The notes under the pieces were generated by a model, which was not told the origin of the DNA, made no database searches, and saw only the letters and a list, made by a program, of their open reading frames with translations. Below, in pieces: positions 37,980-48,483 of a stretch of 64,000 nucleotides of DNA. Each line of letters starts with the position of its first letter. Within the stretch, counting starts at the first letter, position 1. The stretch is taken from assembly GCA_021464245.1 (NCBI GenBank), contig JADCRB010000017.1, positions 593,427 to 657,426 on the forward strand, in the 5' to 3' direction. This DNA is from Carallia brachiata (Eukaryota > Streptophyta > Magnoliopsida > Malpighiales > Rhizophoraceae). The position numbers were made by a program, and so were the translations under genes.

Positions 37980-38330
37980 GCCACATGGTTACTTGTGGGC
38001 CAATTGCCCCCGCTCAAACAAAAAAAATTATATATAACATAGATGGAATTATTAAATTTGCCTCCCCTCAAATTTTTTTATTATTCCCACTCAAAATTTA
38101 AAATTGTTGAATGAAAATATTTTTAAATTTTCAACTAACATGTATCATTAAAATTGTTACTAATATTTTCTTTAATTCTTCAAATGAGTTAGTTTATTAT
38201 ATTTATTATATTTAAAGATATGTATAACTTTGAGTTATATCATAAATGTAAAATTATTTCATTGACTGTACCTAAATTTGACTCCGCTGAGACCAATTCT
38301 TGGCTATGCCACTAGTCTTAATTAATCTCG
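37980..38330. repeat. Dispersed repeat, second diverged copy
   Basis: Starts with GGGCCAATTGCCCCC (about 37998), runs through AT-rich sequence and ends with GGCTATGCCACTAG near 38312. It parallels the stretch at 11.84-12.61 kb. Confidence 0.3.
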
Positions 38331-40529
38331 TACACAAAGACACTAGTTTATTAACCAAGAGTTGAAGATCCAATCACCCATTTTCATCAAGTCGACTCTG
38401 AAGTCAAGTGAGCTGAGGAATGGCGGTGGTATGTGTATCATATGTAGAGAAGGACATGGTGTTAATTTAAGGAGCCCATTTTCTTGGTTGCCAAGCAGTA
38501 TATTTCTACCTATTTATCAGCAACTCCGATTGTTAATTGGGTGGTGCAGCGCCTTGATGGTGGCATTCAATTTCTCGGTAACTGGTTCATCAGATTATGG
38601 TCAGACCCCCCACCCCTCTTTTCCCGGTGGGGAGTGGCGGTGGCCATGGTGGCTAAAGAAGTCGGTAGTGAGCCTACTGGCGGTTTATCATTCATACATA
38701 ACAAGAGAATACTTTAGTGCAAATATTTGGCCGGAGATGGTGGCCGCAACTTCTCACCTATTAATATTATTCAAGTACAAAGATTAGCCGCTTGAAGATT
38801 TTGATTGGAGGATATATTTGCAATGTAATAAATTGTTAATTTTAAATTATTTATTTTAAATAATAAAAATTTATTATTTAATTTTTTTATTATGTAAAAT
38901 ATAAATATTATTATTTTAAAATTGACAATTTATAAAATCCTCCTGCACTCCTCTTTCAAGGAAAAAGCAAGCACTCTGAAACTTTACCAAACACGGGATT
39001 AACAAACTTTATAATATTTTTTTTTCAAGGCATAAATGGAATGGGAAAAAAATTAGCAGCCTCCAAATTGAAGAAGTCAGCAGCCAGCCTTGAAATGCAG
39101 CAGCCCCACCTGCCTCTCTGTCTGCAACAGCCGACTTATCGTCGGATAATTTTGTGGGCACGGCTAAAATGATCCGAGGCCGACTACTTGACAACGCCGT
39201 AAATAGGCGTACAGGCCGCACAAAGCGTGCATTTATCTTATATTTATTATCTGACATTTCTACTTTTGTTTTAAATGTATGGAAAAACATTTAACAAAAG
39301 AGTATATAGGAAAGATGACTACTACGCGGCATCAGCTCTATGAAGGACCACAAGCCACAATAACAAGTGACAAGCTGTAGAGGTCCAAGCATTTTAGAGG
39401 CAGTTTTGTACGTTCAATCAATGGGGGCTACAATGGTCATTAAGCATGAAAGGTTAAACATGGCTTTTGGAAAATAATTTAATTAATTTTTTAAGCAATA
39501 AGAATTAAGCTATTTTATGTAACAATCTCCCTTTCTTTGTCTGCCACGTTAAATTTTTTTTGGACACGTCTTTGCTTCAAAATTTTTATTTTTATTTTTT
39601 TGAGTTTTGACATTGACTTATTTATTGTTTATTTTTAGGTCAGAAAAATGGAAAACATGAAAATATCTTGTGGTTCTGCTAGAAATGATTAATTTAGTAC
39701 TACTGTATAATAGATTAGGCTATTACACTGAACCGACAAAAAAAACTAGGTAAATAATACCCAACAAGAGTTGCTAGTCTCACCAAGGCCTATCTATCAC
39801 CATACTATGATAAATCATCACAACATAATATGTAAGTGGTAAGTTCATACTTTCAAATAATTTTTCTACCTCAATGAAAACAAAAGGTAATTTCTTTTCC
39901 AACTTGGTTATCTGAATATTTTTAATTGTTTATACATTTTAATAAATAAATAGACGGACAAATTGTATATTTTCTCATCTCTCCAAAATATAAGAAGTCA
40001 ATCCAAAATGAATTCAATTATCTAGCTATACCTTGATTCATCAAAAAGTTCTATGACAATGAGTCTGGAAAAACAAATGCAATAACTCTAAAAACAAAAC
40101 ATCCGTCGCACATATTTTCGATTTTGTGAAAATTGAGGGGAGGGGCTAATAACCTCTATTTACCCTAACTAATTTAATTTAATAGTGGATCCTAATTTAA
40201 AAAAAGAAAAAAAGACAGTAATAGACATTTTCCATTTTTGGGAATAACATCATAGATATTGTTGTCGAACATTTGTCATTATCAAATTATGACTCATGTA
40301 ACTATACAAGAAGTTTTCATGGTTCATCTATTTGATTCTTTAATAAATTCCTTGTATTCTCTGGTTTGCAAGTCTCGTAAATGGTGTCCACCCATACTAA
40401 CAAAAAGATACTAGCTTTAATGTGACGTCCATGTCCAATTATACTCCCTTTTATCAAAATCAGTCATGGTCAGGAATTATATATAAGCCAGCAGTTTTCT
40501 CTTCTAGCTATGGCTTTTAATTTTTTCAT
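38331..40529. other. Intergenic DNA, one doubtful ORF
   Basis: The + strand frame 38362-38787 (141 codons) is open and less AT-rich than its surroundings, but a second + frame (38484-38717) and a - frame (39009-39290) nearby are just as open. No domain is visible in any of them. I do not support a gene. Confidence 0.35.
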
Positions 40530-41275
40530 ACAGCACTTGTTTCAATTTTTAGATACCTTTTCTACGTTTGTACGATAGTTGATTCATTAAGTATGACTCA
40601 TTTGCTTCTTTGTACAACACTTGACTCACTCTCTACGACACGTTTAATACTTACCCAATTCCCACATCACTTTTATGGCTCTTGAAGGACACATGACTCA
40701 TTCCATACAACACAGTTATTTCATTCATACGATACTAAACCTATCCCCAATGACACTTTTCCTGCATTCATTGTGCGGTTGACCCATTTTCTACGATAGT
40801 TTAAGGCTTTTGCAATGATACTTGACTCATTTCTTACGACATTTTTAATTCTTTCATATGATACTTCTAATTTTTTTCTACGGTACTTAACTCATTTTAT
40901 ATGATACTTTTATTTTATTCGTACAATACTTGCCTCATTTTCTATGCTTCCTTTAAAACACCTTTTCTATTACACTCGTCTTATTCTTTACAACACCATT
41001 ATTTCTAGTGTTCGATATTGGACCATTTTCCTACAACAGCTTTATTTTCTTTGTACGACACTTAAAAAATTCCCTACAATACCCTTATATCTTTTGTACA
41101 ATATTTCCTTTATGCCCTACAACATCTTAAATTCCTTCGCACGATATTTGACTCATTTCACCATGATACCTTCATTTTCTTTGTACGACACTTGATCCTT
41201 TCACTAAGACACATTTATTATTTGGTACGACACTTGCATTCATACCTTACGACATCTTTATATCTTTTGTGTAGG
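40530..41275 (+). repeat. TACGACA array, block A
   Basis: About 34 degenerate copies of a TACGACA-type word at 21-22-bp intervals. Starts counted by hand include 40571, 40592, 40613, 40634, then 40685, 40706, 40728, 40749, and from 41054 onward 41075, 41097, 41118, 41139, 41161, 41184, 41204, 41226, 41248. Spacers alternate loosely between CTTGACTCATTTC-like and CCTTTATTTCTTT-like, suggesting an ancestral ~43-bp dimer. All copies point the same way. Non-coding. Confidence 0.8.
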
Positions 41276-42029
41276 GAAAAACATGTGCCTATTTTTTTCC
41301 TAAAATTCACAACAAAAATCTGCAAAAATTTCGGAAATTAAATATTGAAAAAAAATTCTTGATGTTTTGGATATCCGAAACTTGTTTCGTATTACAAATA
41401 TTGTAAACAAAGACCAAAAAAAAAACATAAAAATTACTTGTAAATTTTTGAAAACTTAAAAACTATCTTAAAATTCTTACATTTGAAAATACAAACAATT
41501 AAAAAATTGACAATTTACTAAACTCAAAATATGGAAACACTTTGAAAATTCAAAAAATTCAAAATTTTATCTTCATCTTTCAATCCTTCACTTTCTTTAT
41601 TTATCTCTGATCTCTTTCTTTCTCTCTTTCTCTCTATGGTATTTTTCATGTTTGAAGTGGATTGACAGAGCATGAGAGAGAAGAGAGAGCAAGAGGGCAA
41701 AATAAGAGGAAAGAGAGAGCGACAAAGAGAGATGAATACTGATTAGAAAGCAAGATTAGTAAACGAGAGGAGAGAGAGTAATAATGCAACATATATAAAT
41801 GAAGGAGAAGTTTTTATTTTCTAATTTTTTTTACCTTATTATAATTTTTAAAATGCATTTCAGTTGCTTTTATTTTTTCAGGCTTCCAAAGTATTTGAGA
41901 TCTTTAGAACATGCCCATGGTGCGTATTTTTAAGTGAAATGCATATTGTTGACATATTTGATAATATTTTTCAGTCTCTATAGGTTTTTTTTGTAGTCCA
42001 CATTTATTTTCCTCTTGTGCTCCACATGA
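41276..42029. other. AT-rich spacer within the TACGACA region
   Basis: No array motif. It contains a CTTT-rich stretch at 41575-41640 and a purine-rich GAGAGA stretch at 41665-41780, which are opposite in strand composition and could pair weakly. No gene. Confidence 0.4.
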
Positions 42030-42105
42030 CTCATTGGCTACAACAACTTTACTTCTATTATACGACACTTGCTTCACTCTTTACGACATCTTTGTTTCCA
42101 CTTAT
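42030..42105 (+). repeat. TACGACA array, block B
   Basis: Three phased motifs at 42039, 42061 and 42082, with the CTTGCTTCACTC and ATCTTTGTTTCC spacer types of block A. Confidence 0.65.
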
Positions 42106-42439
42106 TTAATGAAAAAACAGTATACCATATTAACATAAATTATATTGGTCCCCATCAATAAAGAAGAATATAAGAGAAGAGGATCACTAGAAATAACAAT
42201 TTTGGACTTTTTAGAATAAAATTTGCAAAGGAAATTTGTCATCAACACTAGTGTTCAAAGATTGTTATTTTAGAAGGAACACTAATGTTTCTTTGTTTGT
42301 GAATGAGAGTTAAAATTTTAGCACCGACAATATGGTGTGAAACAATATTTTTTTTATATTACCATTGTCTAATGAACCTTAATAAAAAATTTTGAAAATG
42401 TAACTAATTAAGGTACACTTCTCTGTCTTGTTTTGTTTT

Positions 42440-43040
42440 ATAGCATACCACACTTTCCCAAATTATAAAATACCTTAACAAACAACATACGGCACTTCTA
42501 GTATCATCATACTACACCAACAACAGAATAAGGACAACACTTTCTTCAATCGTACGACACCTAAGTCGACTGTAGACCACGCTTTCTTCACATCATACTG
42601 CACATAAACCCATTATGTACGGTATTTTCTTGGAATCAAGCGACACCAAAGTGGATTGTATATGACACTTTCTTTACATCATACCGCATCTAAACTGACT
42701 ATGTACGACCCTTTCTTGGAATCAGAAGATACCAAAGGTGGCAGTAAACGACACATTCCACAAATTGAAAACATCTAAATAGACTAAGTACGATACTGTC
42801 TTTGAATCATACGAGACCAAAAGCGACCGCACATGGCACCTCTCTTGAATTCATACGACACTTTCTTCGTAACATACGACTTTGTCCTTTGAAACCAAAG
42901 ATAACTATTAATGACACTTTCCTCAAATAATACGACAGCTATACCTACAAAATACGACGCATTCTTGAAATCATACAACAACAAAGAAGATTTTATACAA
43001 CACTTTTTTCACTTTATACGACACTGAAACTGATTAAGTG
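42440..43040 (+). repeat. TACGACA array, block C
   Basis: The same 21-22-bp phase (42553, 42573, 42596, 42618, 42639, 42661, 42682, 42704 and so on to about 43018). The spacers differ: ACCAAAG-type spacers alternate with CTTTCTT-type ones. This block is a distinct subfamily from block A. Confidence 0.7.
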
Positions 43041-43649
43041 CAGCATGTGCAACCTAAGTAATTTTTTTGCTTCTTTAGTATCGATTAAAAAATTAATTTA
43101 CCTATTATTAAATCAATTATTTTGGCTATGAATACTAAATATTGGTTGCTTAACAAAGAAACAAACAAAATTAATTTCTCTTCAATGCATCCTCTTCTTA
43201 TATGTACTACACTTCTCTGACTAGATTATTTTAGATTATTTTAACTAAATAATTTAATAAAAATTAATTAGTCAATTAATTAATTACTTTTACCAAAAAA
43301 GATAAAGTATTATAATTAATTTTAATTTCGGCAATTGTCTACAAATTTTGAGTTTTCATAATTAAGTTGAAGAAATAGTAACGTGAAGAGGTGAGTCTAT
43401 GATTTTTTTTTTCAAGCAGCGCAATTTTTGAAGGCAATTCATGTCAACAATTCGTCATGCTTGTATTGAAATTTATAATATTATTTTTCTAATTATAATT
43501 TTTTTCCTTATGAATTTTTTGGCATTCTTGCTAAGTCTCAAAGATCTCAAATTAAACATGACACTTTTTGAGTGATCATATGATATTGCTCGTACCAGTC
43601 AAAAAAAGAAAAATGATATTGCTCATATAGTCCATCAACACCTTTGCTA

Positions 43650-44060
43650 GAGTCATATGACAGGTCATTAATTTTTTACGACGCCTCTATTTTTTTGTAC
43701 GGCACTTGGGCAATAACCTATGATACTTTCGTTCCATTCGTAGGACACTTAGGTAATTTCATATGACACCTTTGATTCTCCCTTGCAACGCTTGGTTAAC
43801 TCCTTACGACACCCATATTTCTTTCGTACGACATATGATTAATTCCCTATGACACTTTCTTTCGTTCACACAACCATTGAGTGATTCTCGACGACATCTT
43901 TATTTCTTTTATACGAGCGCCACATTTTTTTTTATACGACATTTGAGTAATTCATTATAACACCTTTATTTCTCCCGTATAACACTTGACTCATTTCTTA
44001 CAACACTTTAATAGAAACCCTTCAGCACCTTTTCTCACGGTCATACGACCAATGACAATT
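43650..44060 (+). repeat. TACGACA array, block D
   Basis: Phased motifs with block A-like spacers, for example TACGACACCCATATTTC near 43806. It includes one of the best-preserved stretches in the region. Confidence 0.7.
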
Positions 44061-44469
44061 GTTGAAATTTTTTTTATACAAATACGGTTGTAAAATCTCT
44101 GCATGTGATAATAAATATAAAATATATATGAATTATTTAGAGAGACAAGCTTTATAATTATTCTTTTATGAGTTTTAATGTTCTTTTATTAAAAAATAAA
44201 AATAAGTTTACAAAGACCGGTGGCCAAACATAAAATATGAAAAAAATTGTAAGAATATGTTACAAAATATACGAGCATGAAAAATTCAGTAAAATAAATT
44301 TTTAACGGACAAAAAATTAGGGATGTGCGAGGGGAAAGAAAAAAAAATCTATTGGAATAGAATGAGGCCCACTTCATGCAATTATATATACACACATTAA
44401 ATGGATAAAAAAATGTCTTTCCCATTAATGAATCTATATGATAATTTGCAAATAGTATATATTATTAAG

Positions 44470-44600
44470 AAAACAAATCGACACTTTGCATTATACAATG
44501 CTGTTTAGAAAGTATACAATATCATTGTAAAAATTATACGACACATTAAAAGTAATATACAACACCATCAAGGCACCATTAAGATATTTATACGATTTTC
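44470..44600 (+). repeat. TACGACA array, block E
   Basis: Motifs at 44494, 44515, 44537 and 44558 keep the phase, but the spacers are A-rich and shorter words such as TACAATG are common. This marks the right limit of the array region. Confidence 0.6.
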
Positions 44601-45433
44601 ATTTATCATCATCATTATTATTATCATAAATCTCATGATGCTTCTGATAATACTGAAGTTTGATTATTACTAATTATTTTATCCTTCGATGGCGTTTCTA
44701 GTCATGACATGTAAATGAAAGACCGCTTCTTGACCCATAAATGATCCACATCAACTACAAAACCTGTTTACCATGGTTGTAGTGACTTAGTGGAGGGATA
44801 GAACACCTTTAGGATTACTACGACTTAATATTAATTGTTTTTTTTTTAGATCACTTATGGTGGTTGACCTCGCAAACTTTTTTACACCGTCTCATTATTC
44901 TGTTTTATTTTTATCAGCTGATGTGGTCGACTAAAGTCCCTTTTTTCGTTTCATTCTTTTCGACCTTGGTTGGCTAAGTGTGATCTCGACCATAGTCCCT
45001 AACTCAATTATTCCTTTGTGTTATATGTTTAGCAACTCACACATTATAATTTTCAATAACTTATGTAGTAGAAAAATGTTCTTTATACAATTAAAACAAT
45101 AAAATTTTGCTCATTTGTGGATGAACATCAACAAATTCATAATTTAGGTAAATTAGATTTTATTCAAATTGTTTAAACATACAAACAACAATATTTTGTG
45201 CATTAAATTAATAAATAAGAGAAAAATTACATATTCAAGAAAATGATCCTAAGAAAAATAGTCAGAGAAAGGTTAACAGCTTCTTTTGCTTTCCCGATTA
45301 TACCCTATTCCATTTTCTATTCTTACCCTTTTAAACATAAAGATAATAGCTAAAACAGAAAATCTCTCGTTGAATATTGCTTGGGTCTCACCTTTGTGCT
45401 GCAACATGAAGCTACAGCTGTTACAAATATTAA
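44601..45433. other. AT-rich intergenic DNA
   Basis: No phased motifs, no credible open frame and no terminal repeats recognised between the arrays and the next MITE. Confidence 0.35.
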
Positions 45434-46851
45434 AGTCCCGTTTGGAATGAATTTTATTTTCTGTTTTCTATTTATTTTTCACAAATAAAAAATAAAAAAC
45501 ATGTTTGATATTAATTTTATTTTCTGTTTTTTGTTGAAAAGTTAAAAGTGTTTTTCCAAAGAAAAAAAATTGGGAAAATAATAAAAACTAATTTTTTAAT
45601 TTTGTTTTTCACTTTTTTTTGTATACTTTCTCTCACAACCTGTTCTCTCTTTATCCACCCTTTATACTAAATCTCTCTTTACTCATCATTTCTCTATCCC
45701 TCTATATTTTTTCGCTCACTGCTCATTCTCTCTGTCTATTCATTCTCTCTCTACTCTCTCTTCTTTTTCTATCTCTACCATTCTCTCTCTACCCTCTCTC
45801 TATATTTTCTTTCTCTACTCATTCTCTCTCTACCCTCTCTCTCTATTTTCTTTCTCTACTCATTCTCTCTCTACCCTCTCTCTCCTTTTTCTATCTCTAA
45901 CATTCTCTCTCTACCCTCTCTCCCCTTTTCCTATCTCTACCATTCTCTCTCTCTCTCTATTCATTCTTTCTCTACCATATTTCTCCTTTTTCTCTTTCTA
46001 CCATTCTTTCTACTAATCCTCCCTCTACTCCTCTATCTTTCTCCTTTTTCCCTCTCAACCATTCTCTCTACTCATTCTCTCTATACCTGCTCTCTCTCTT
46101 ATTTTTATTTCTCTACCATTCTCTCTTCTTTTTCTTACTCTATCATTCTCTCTACTCGCTCTCTCTCTGCCCTCTCTCTCTCTCTTTTCTCTCTACCATT
46201 CTCTGTCTGCTCATATTCTCTCTCCTTTCTGTCTACCCACATTCTCTCTCCTTTTTCTCGCTCTACTATTGTCTCTCTACCCTCTCTTTCTCCTTTTTCT
46301 CTCTCTACTCATTCTCTCTTTACCCATACTCTTTTTTTTTTCTTGTTTTACCAATCTCTCTACTCATTCTCTCTTTACCCTCTCTCTCTCTCATTTTTTT
46401 CTCTCTATCATTCTCTTTACTTGTTCTTTCTCTACCCTCTCTCTCTTTTCTCTTTTTGTCATTTTCTCTACTCATTCTCTCTCTACCCTCTCTCTCTCAT
46501 TTTTCTCTATCTACTATTCTGTTTACTCATTCTTTCTTTACCCTTTCTCTTTCTGTCATTCTCTCTACTTATTCTCTTTCTTCTCTCTTTCTCTCTCCTT
46601 TTTCTCTCTCTACCATTCTCTCTACTCATTCTCTCTCTACCCTCTTTCTCTCTCTCTCTCCCATTTTTCTCTCTACATTTATACTCTTTTTACCATTTCT
46701 CTCACTATCCTTTTTCTATCTATTTTTTTATTCTTATAAAAAAAAAACCAAAAATGATAATAATAAACACAAAAATTCAGCAAACAGTAAAAATAAAAAA
46801 AAAAAAATGAAAAATAAAAATAAAAAACTGACAGCGTTTCTAAACAGACCC
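45434..46851. mobile_element. MITE enclosing a pyrimidine-rich minisatellite
   Basis: Left end AGTCCCGTTTGGAATG and right end, read inverted, GGGTCTGTTTAGAAACG are imperfect terminal inverted repeats followed by ATTTT-rich subterminal sequence on both sides. TAA flanks both ends (45431-45433 and 46852-46854), as expected for PIF/Harbinger-type MITEs. Most of the interior is the CT-rich tract described separately. Confidence 0.6.
45620..46735 (+). repeat. CT-rich minisatellite, about 1.1 kb
   Basis: Nearly pure pyrimidine on the + strand, broken mainly by A. Between 45791 and 45913 the word TACCCTCTC recurs every 40-41 bp with a CATTCTCTC-like partner; later units are more degenerate. Several long open frames across it (up to 156 codons) encode only Ser/Leu/Phe/Tyr repeats and are artefacts of composition. 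Confidence 0.85.
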
Positions 46852-46854
46852 TAA

Positions 46855-48483
46855 TTTTTCCTCTTTCCTTATTTACCCTGTGTTAAATGTTTCACTATGA
46901 ATTCAAAATATAAAATGGAAGTAACAGATGGCAAATTTTGAGATACATGCACGTTTGTGTGGCCAGCATGCCTACTTATAGCGTTGCCAACTAGAATTTC
47001 CAATTCCCCATGATCCACCCAAGACAATCCACATTTTTACTGATGGTAGACTGATAATAAATGCAATTCTCTAACAGATTGGCTGTATTTGGGGTCATAC
47101 CCTAAACAATGTCACGCCTTTGTTTTTATTTTCGGTTTTTTTTTTTTCCAAAGAAAACATGTCACAATATACATAGTTGAATTTGCAAAACCTATCCTTA
47201 AAAAACCAGAAATTGCCAAAACTATGTTTTTGTTTTTTTTTGGCTGGGTGCTGCTAAATATATTGAGAGTAGTGCATTGAATGGCATTCTGAAAAATACT
47301 ATAATATTTTCTGTTTTTTTCCTCCAAAACTAACATCTAAATTTAGATGAATGCTACTATAGAGTATAAAATATAGACTCTAAATAAGATACACTAAAAT
47401 TTCTTTTACTTCACAATTTTTTTTTTCAAACAACCAGCACAAAAATTTAATAAAATATTCCCTGTATACGGGTAGGTGGTGCACCGAAACTTTTCCCTTT
47501 TTTTTCTAAGATCTATAAATTAAACACTAGAATATTCTATTTCATTGGTTGATAATACCAGCCCTTGTACTCCTGACTTAAGAGGACATGTTTAGATGGA
47601 TTGCCATTAGGACAAAAGGAGGGTGATAGAATATTCTATTTCACTTCTAAAAGAATAAAATTCATCCAGTTACTTGGACAATAGATGAGGCAATCTATTC
47701 CAACCCTAAAACTGCTGGGCTGTCTGAGTTCAGATCACTTTTTTTGGGTGGGCTACAAAACAGATCCAACCCAATTTTTCGGTAAGATTAAGATCAAGAT
47801 CAGATTGTAATTGAAAGCTCTAGAGATTACATAAAATTCATGGGAGAATCACTGATGAAAGGCAACAAAATATAAATAAAATTTATTGACGAAGAAAAGA
47901 AGTTCAAACAATCAACCTTCCCAAACATGCCGCCAGCCAAACAAAAGCACGATTGAAACAAAAAAAAAACTCGCCAAATAAATGATCAGCCCTGTAAACC
48001 AACTTAAACGAGAAGATTAACAGCAGAAACAAGGTAAGAAAGAAAACGACATAGGGGTGAAAAGAAGGGCAAACTGCTCAAAAACTGTGGTGCTGCCACT
48101 AAACTTTAACAAACAAATGCTGCAGAGACATCCGCAGCCATGGAATGGCAGGAATTGCATTTCCCCTGGGCTTTGTTGAAAATCAGTTCCCGATTTTTAA
48201 CCCTGAAGAGAAAGATTCTTCGTAAGATTAATAACTGATGAAGGATTAGCAGTTCTATTGGTCCTCCACTCATCAGCAAATTTCCCTTCTGCAATTGTAT
48301 GATTCTGTAAAATAGAAGAAAAGAGTCGCAAAGTAATAAGAACCAGAACATTATGCCACTGCTAAGCAAAATGTGTGAGAGAAAGAGAGGTAACAACAAT
48401 GGTGTTGCTCATTTATTATGGCGTAAAAGTGTGGCAGCGATGGAATTGCTTGTGCACTAAGCATATTTTTCACCAAGTCAGGT
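46855..48483. other. Intergenic and likely YTH 3' UTR
   Basis: No gene is supported between the MITE and the YTH stop codons. The part next to 48.4 kb probably belongs to the YTH 3' UTR. Short frames near 47.1-47.3 kb lie in T- and A-rich DNA on both strands and are not credible. Confidence 0.4.

Noticed and set aside
38362..38787. 141-codon + strand ORF
   Set aside because: A second overlapping frame is also open, there is no recognisable domain, and there are no splice or promoter signals I can support.
40530..41275. CRISPR-like direct repeats
   Set aside because: Repeat words are too short and degenerate, spacers are themselves related, and the DNA is eukaryotic.
45619..46854. Long + strand open frames of 93-156 codons
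   Set aside because: They are translations of CT repeats (Ser/Leu/Phe/Tyr only) in overlapping frames and reflect composition, not coding.
47089..47336. Opposing ORFs on both strands
   Set aside because: Driven by T and A homopolymer runs; no protein-like features.
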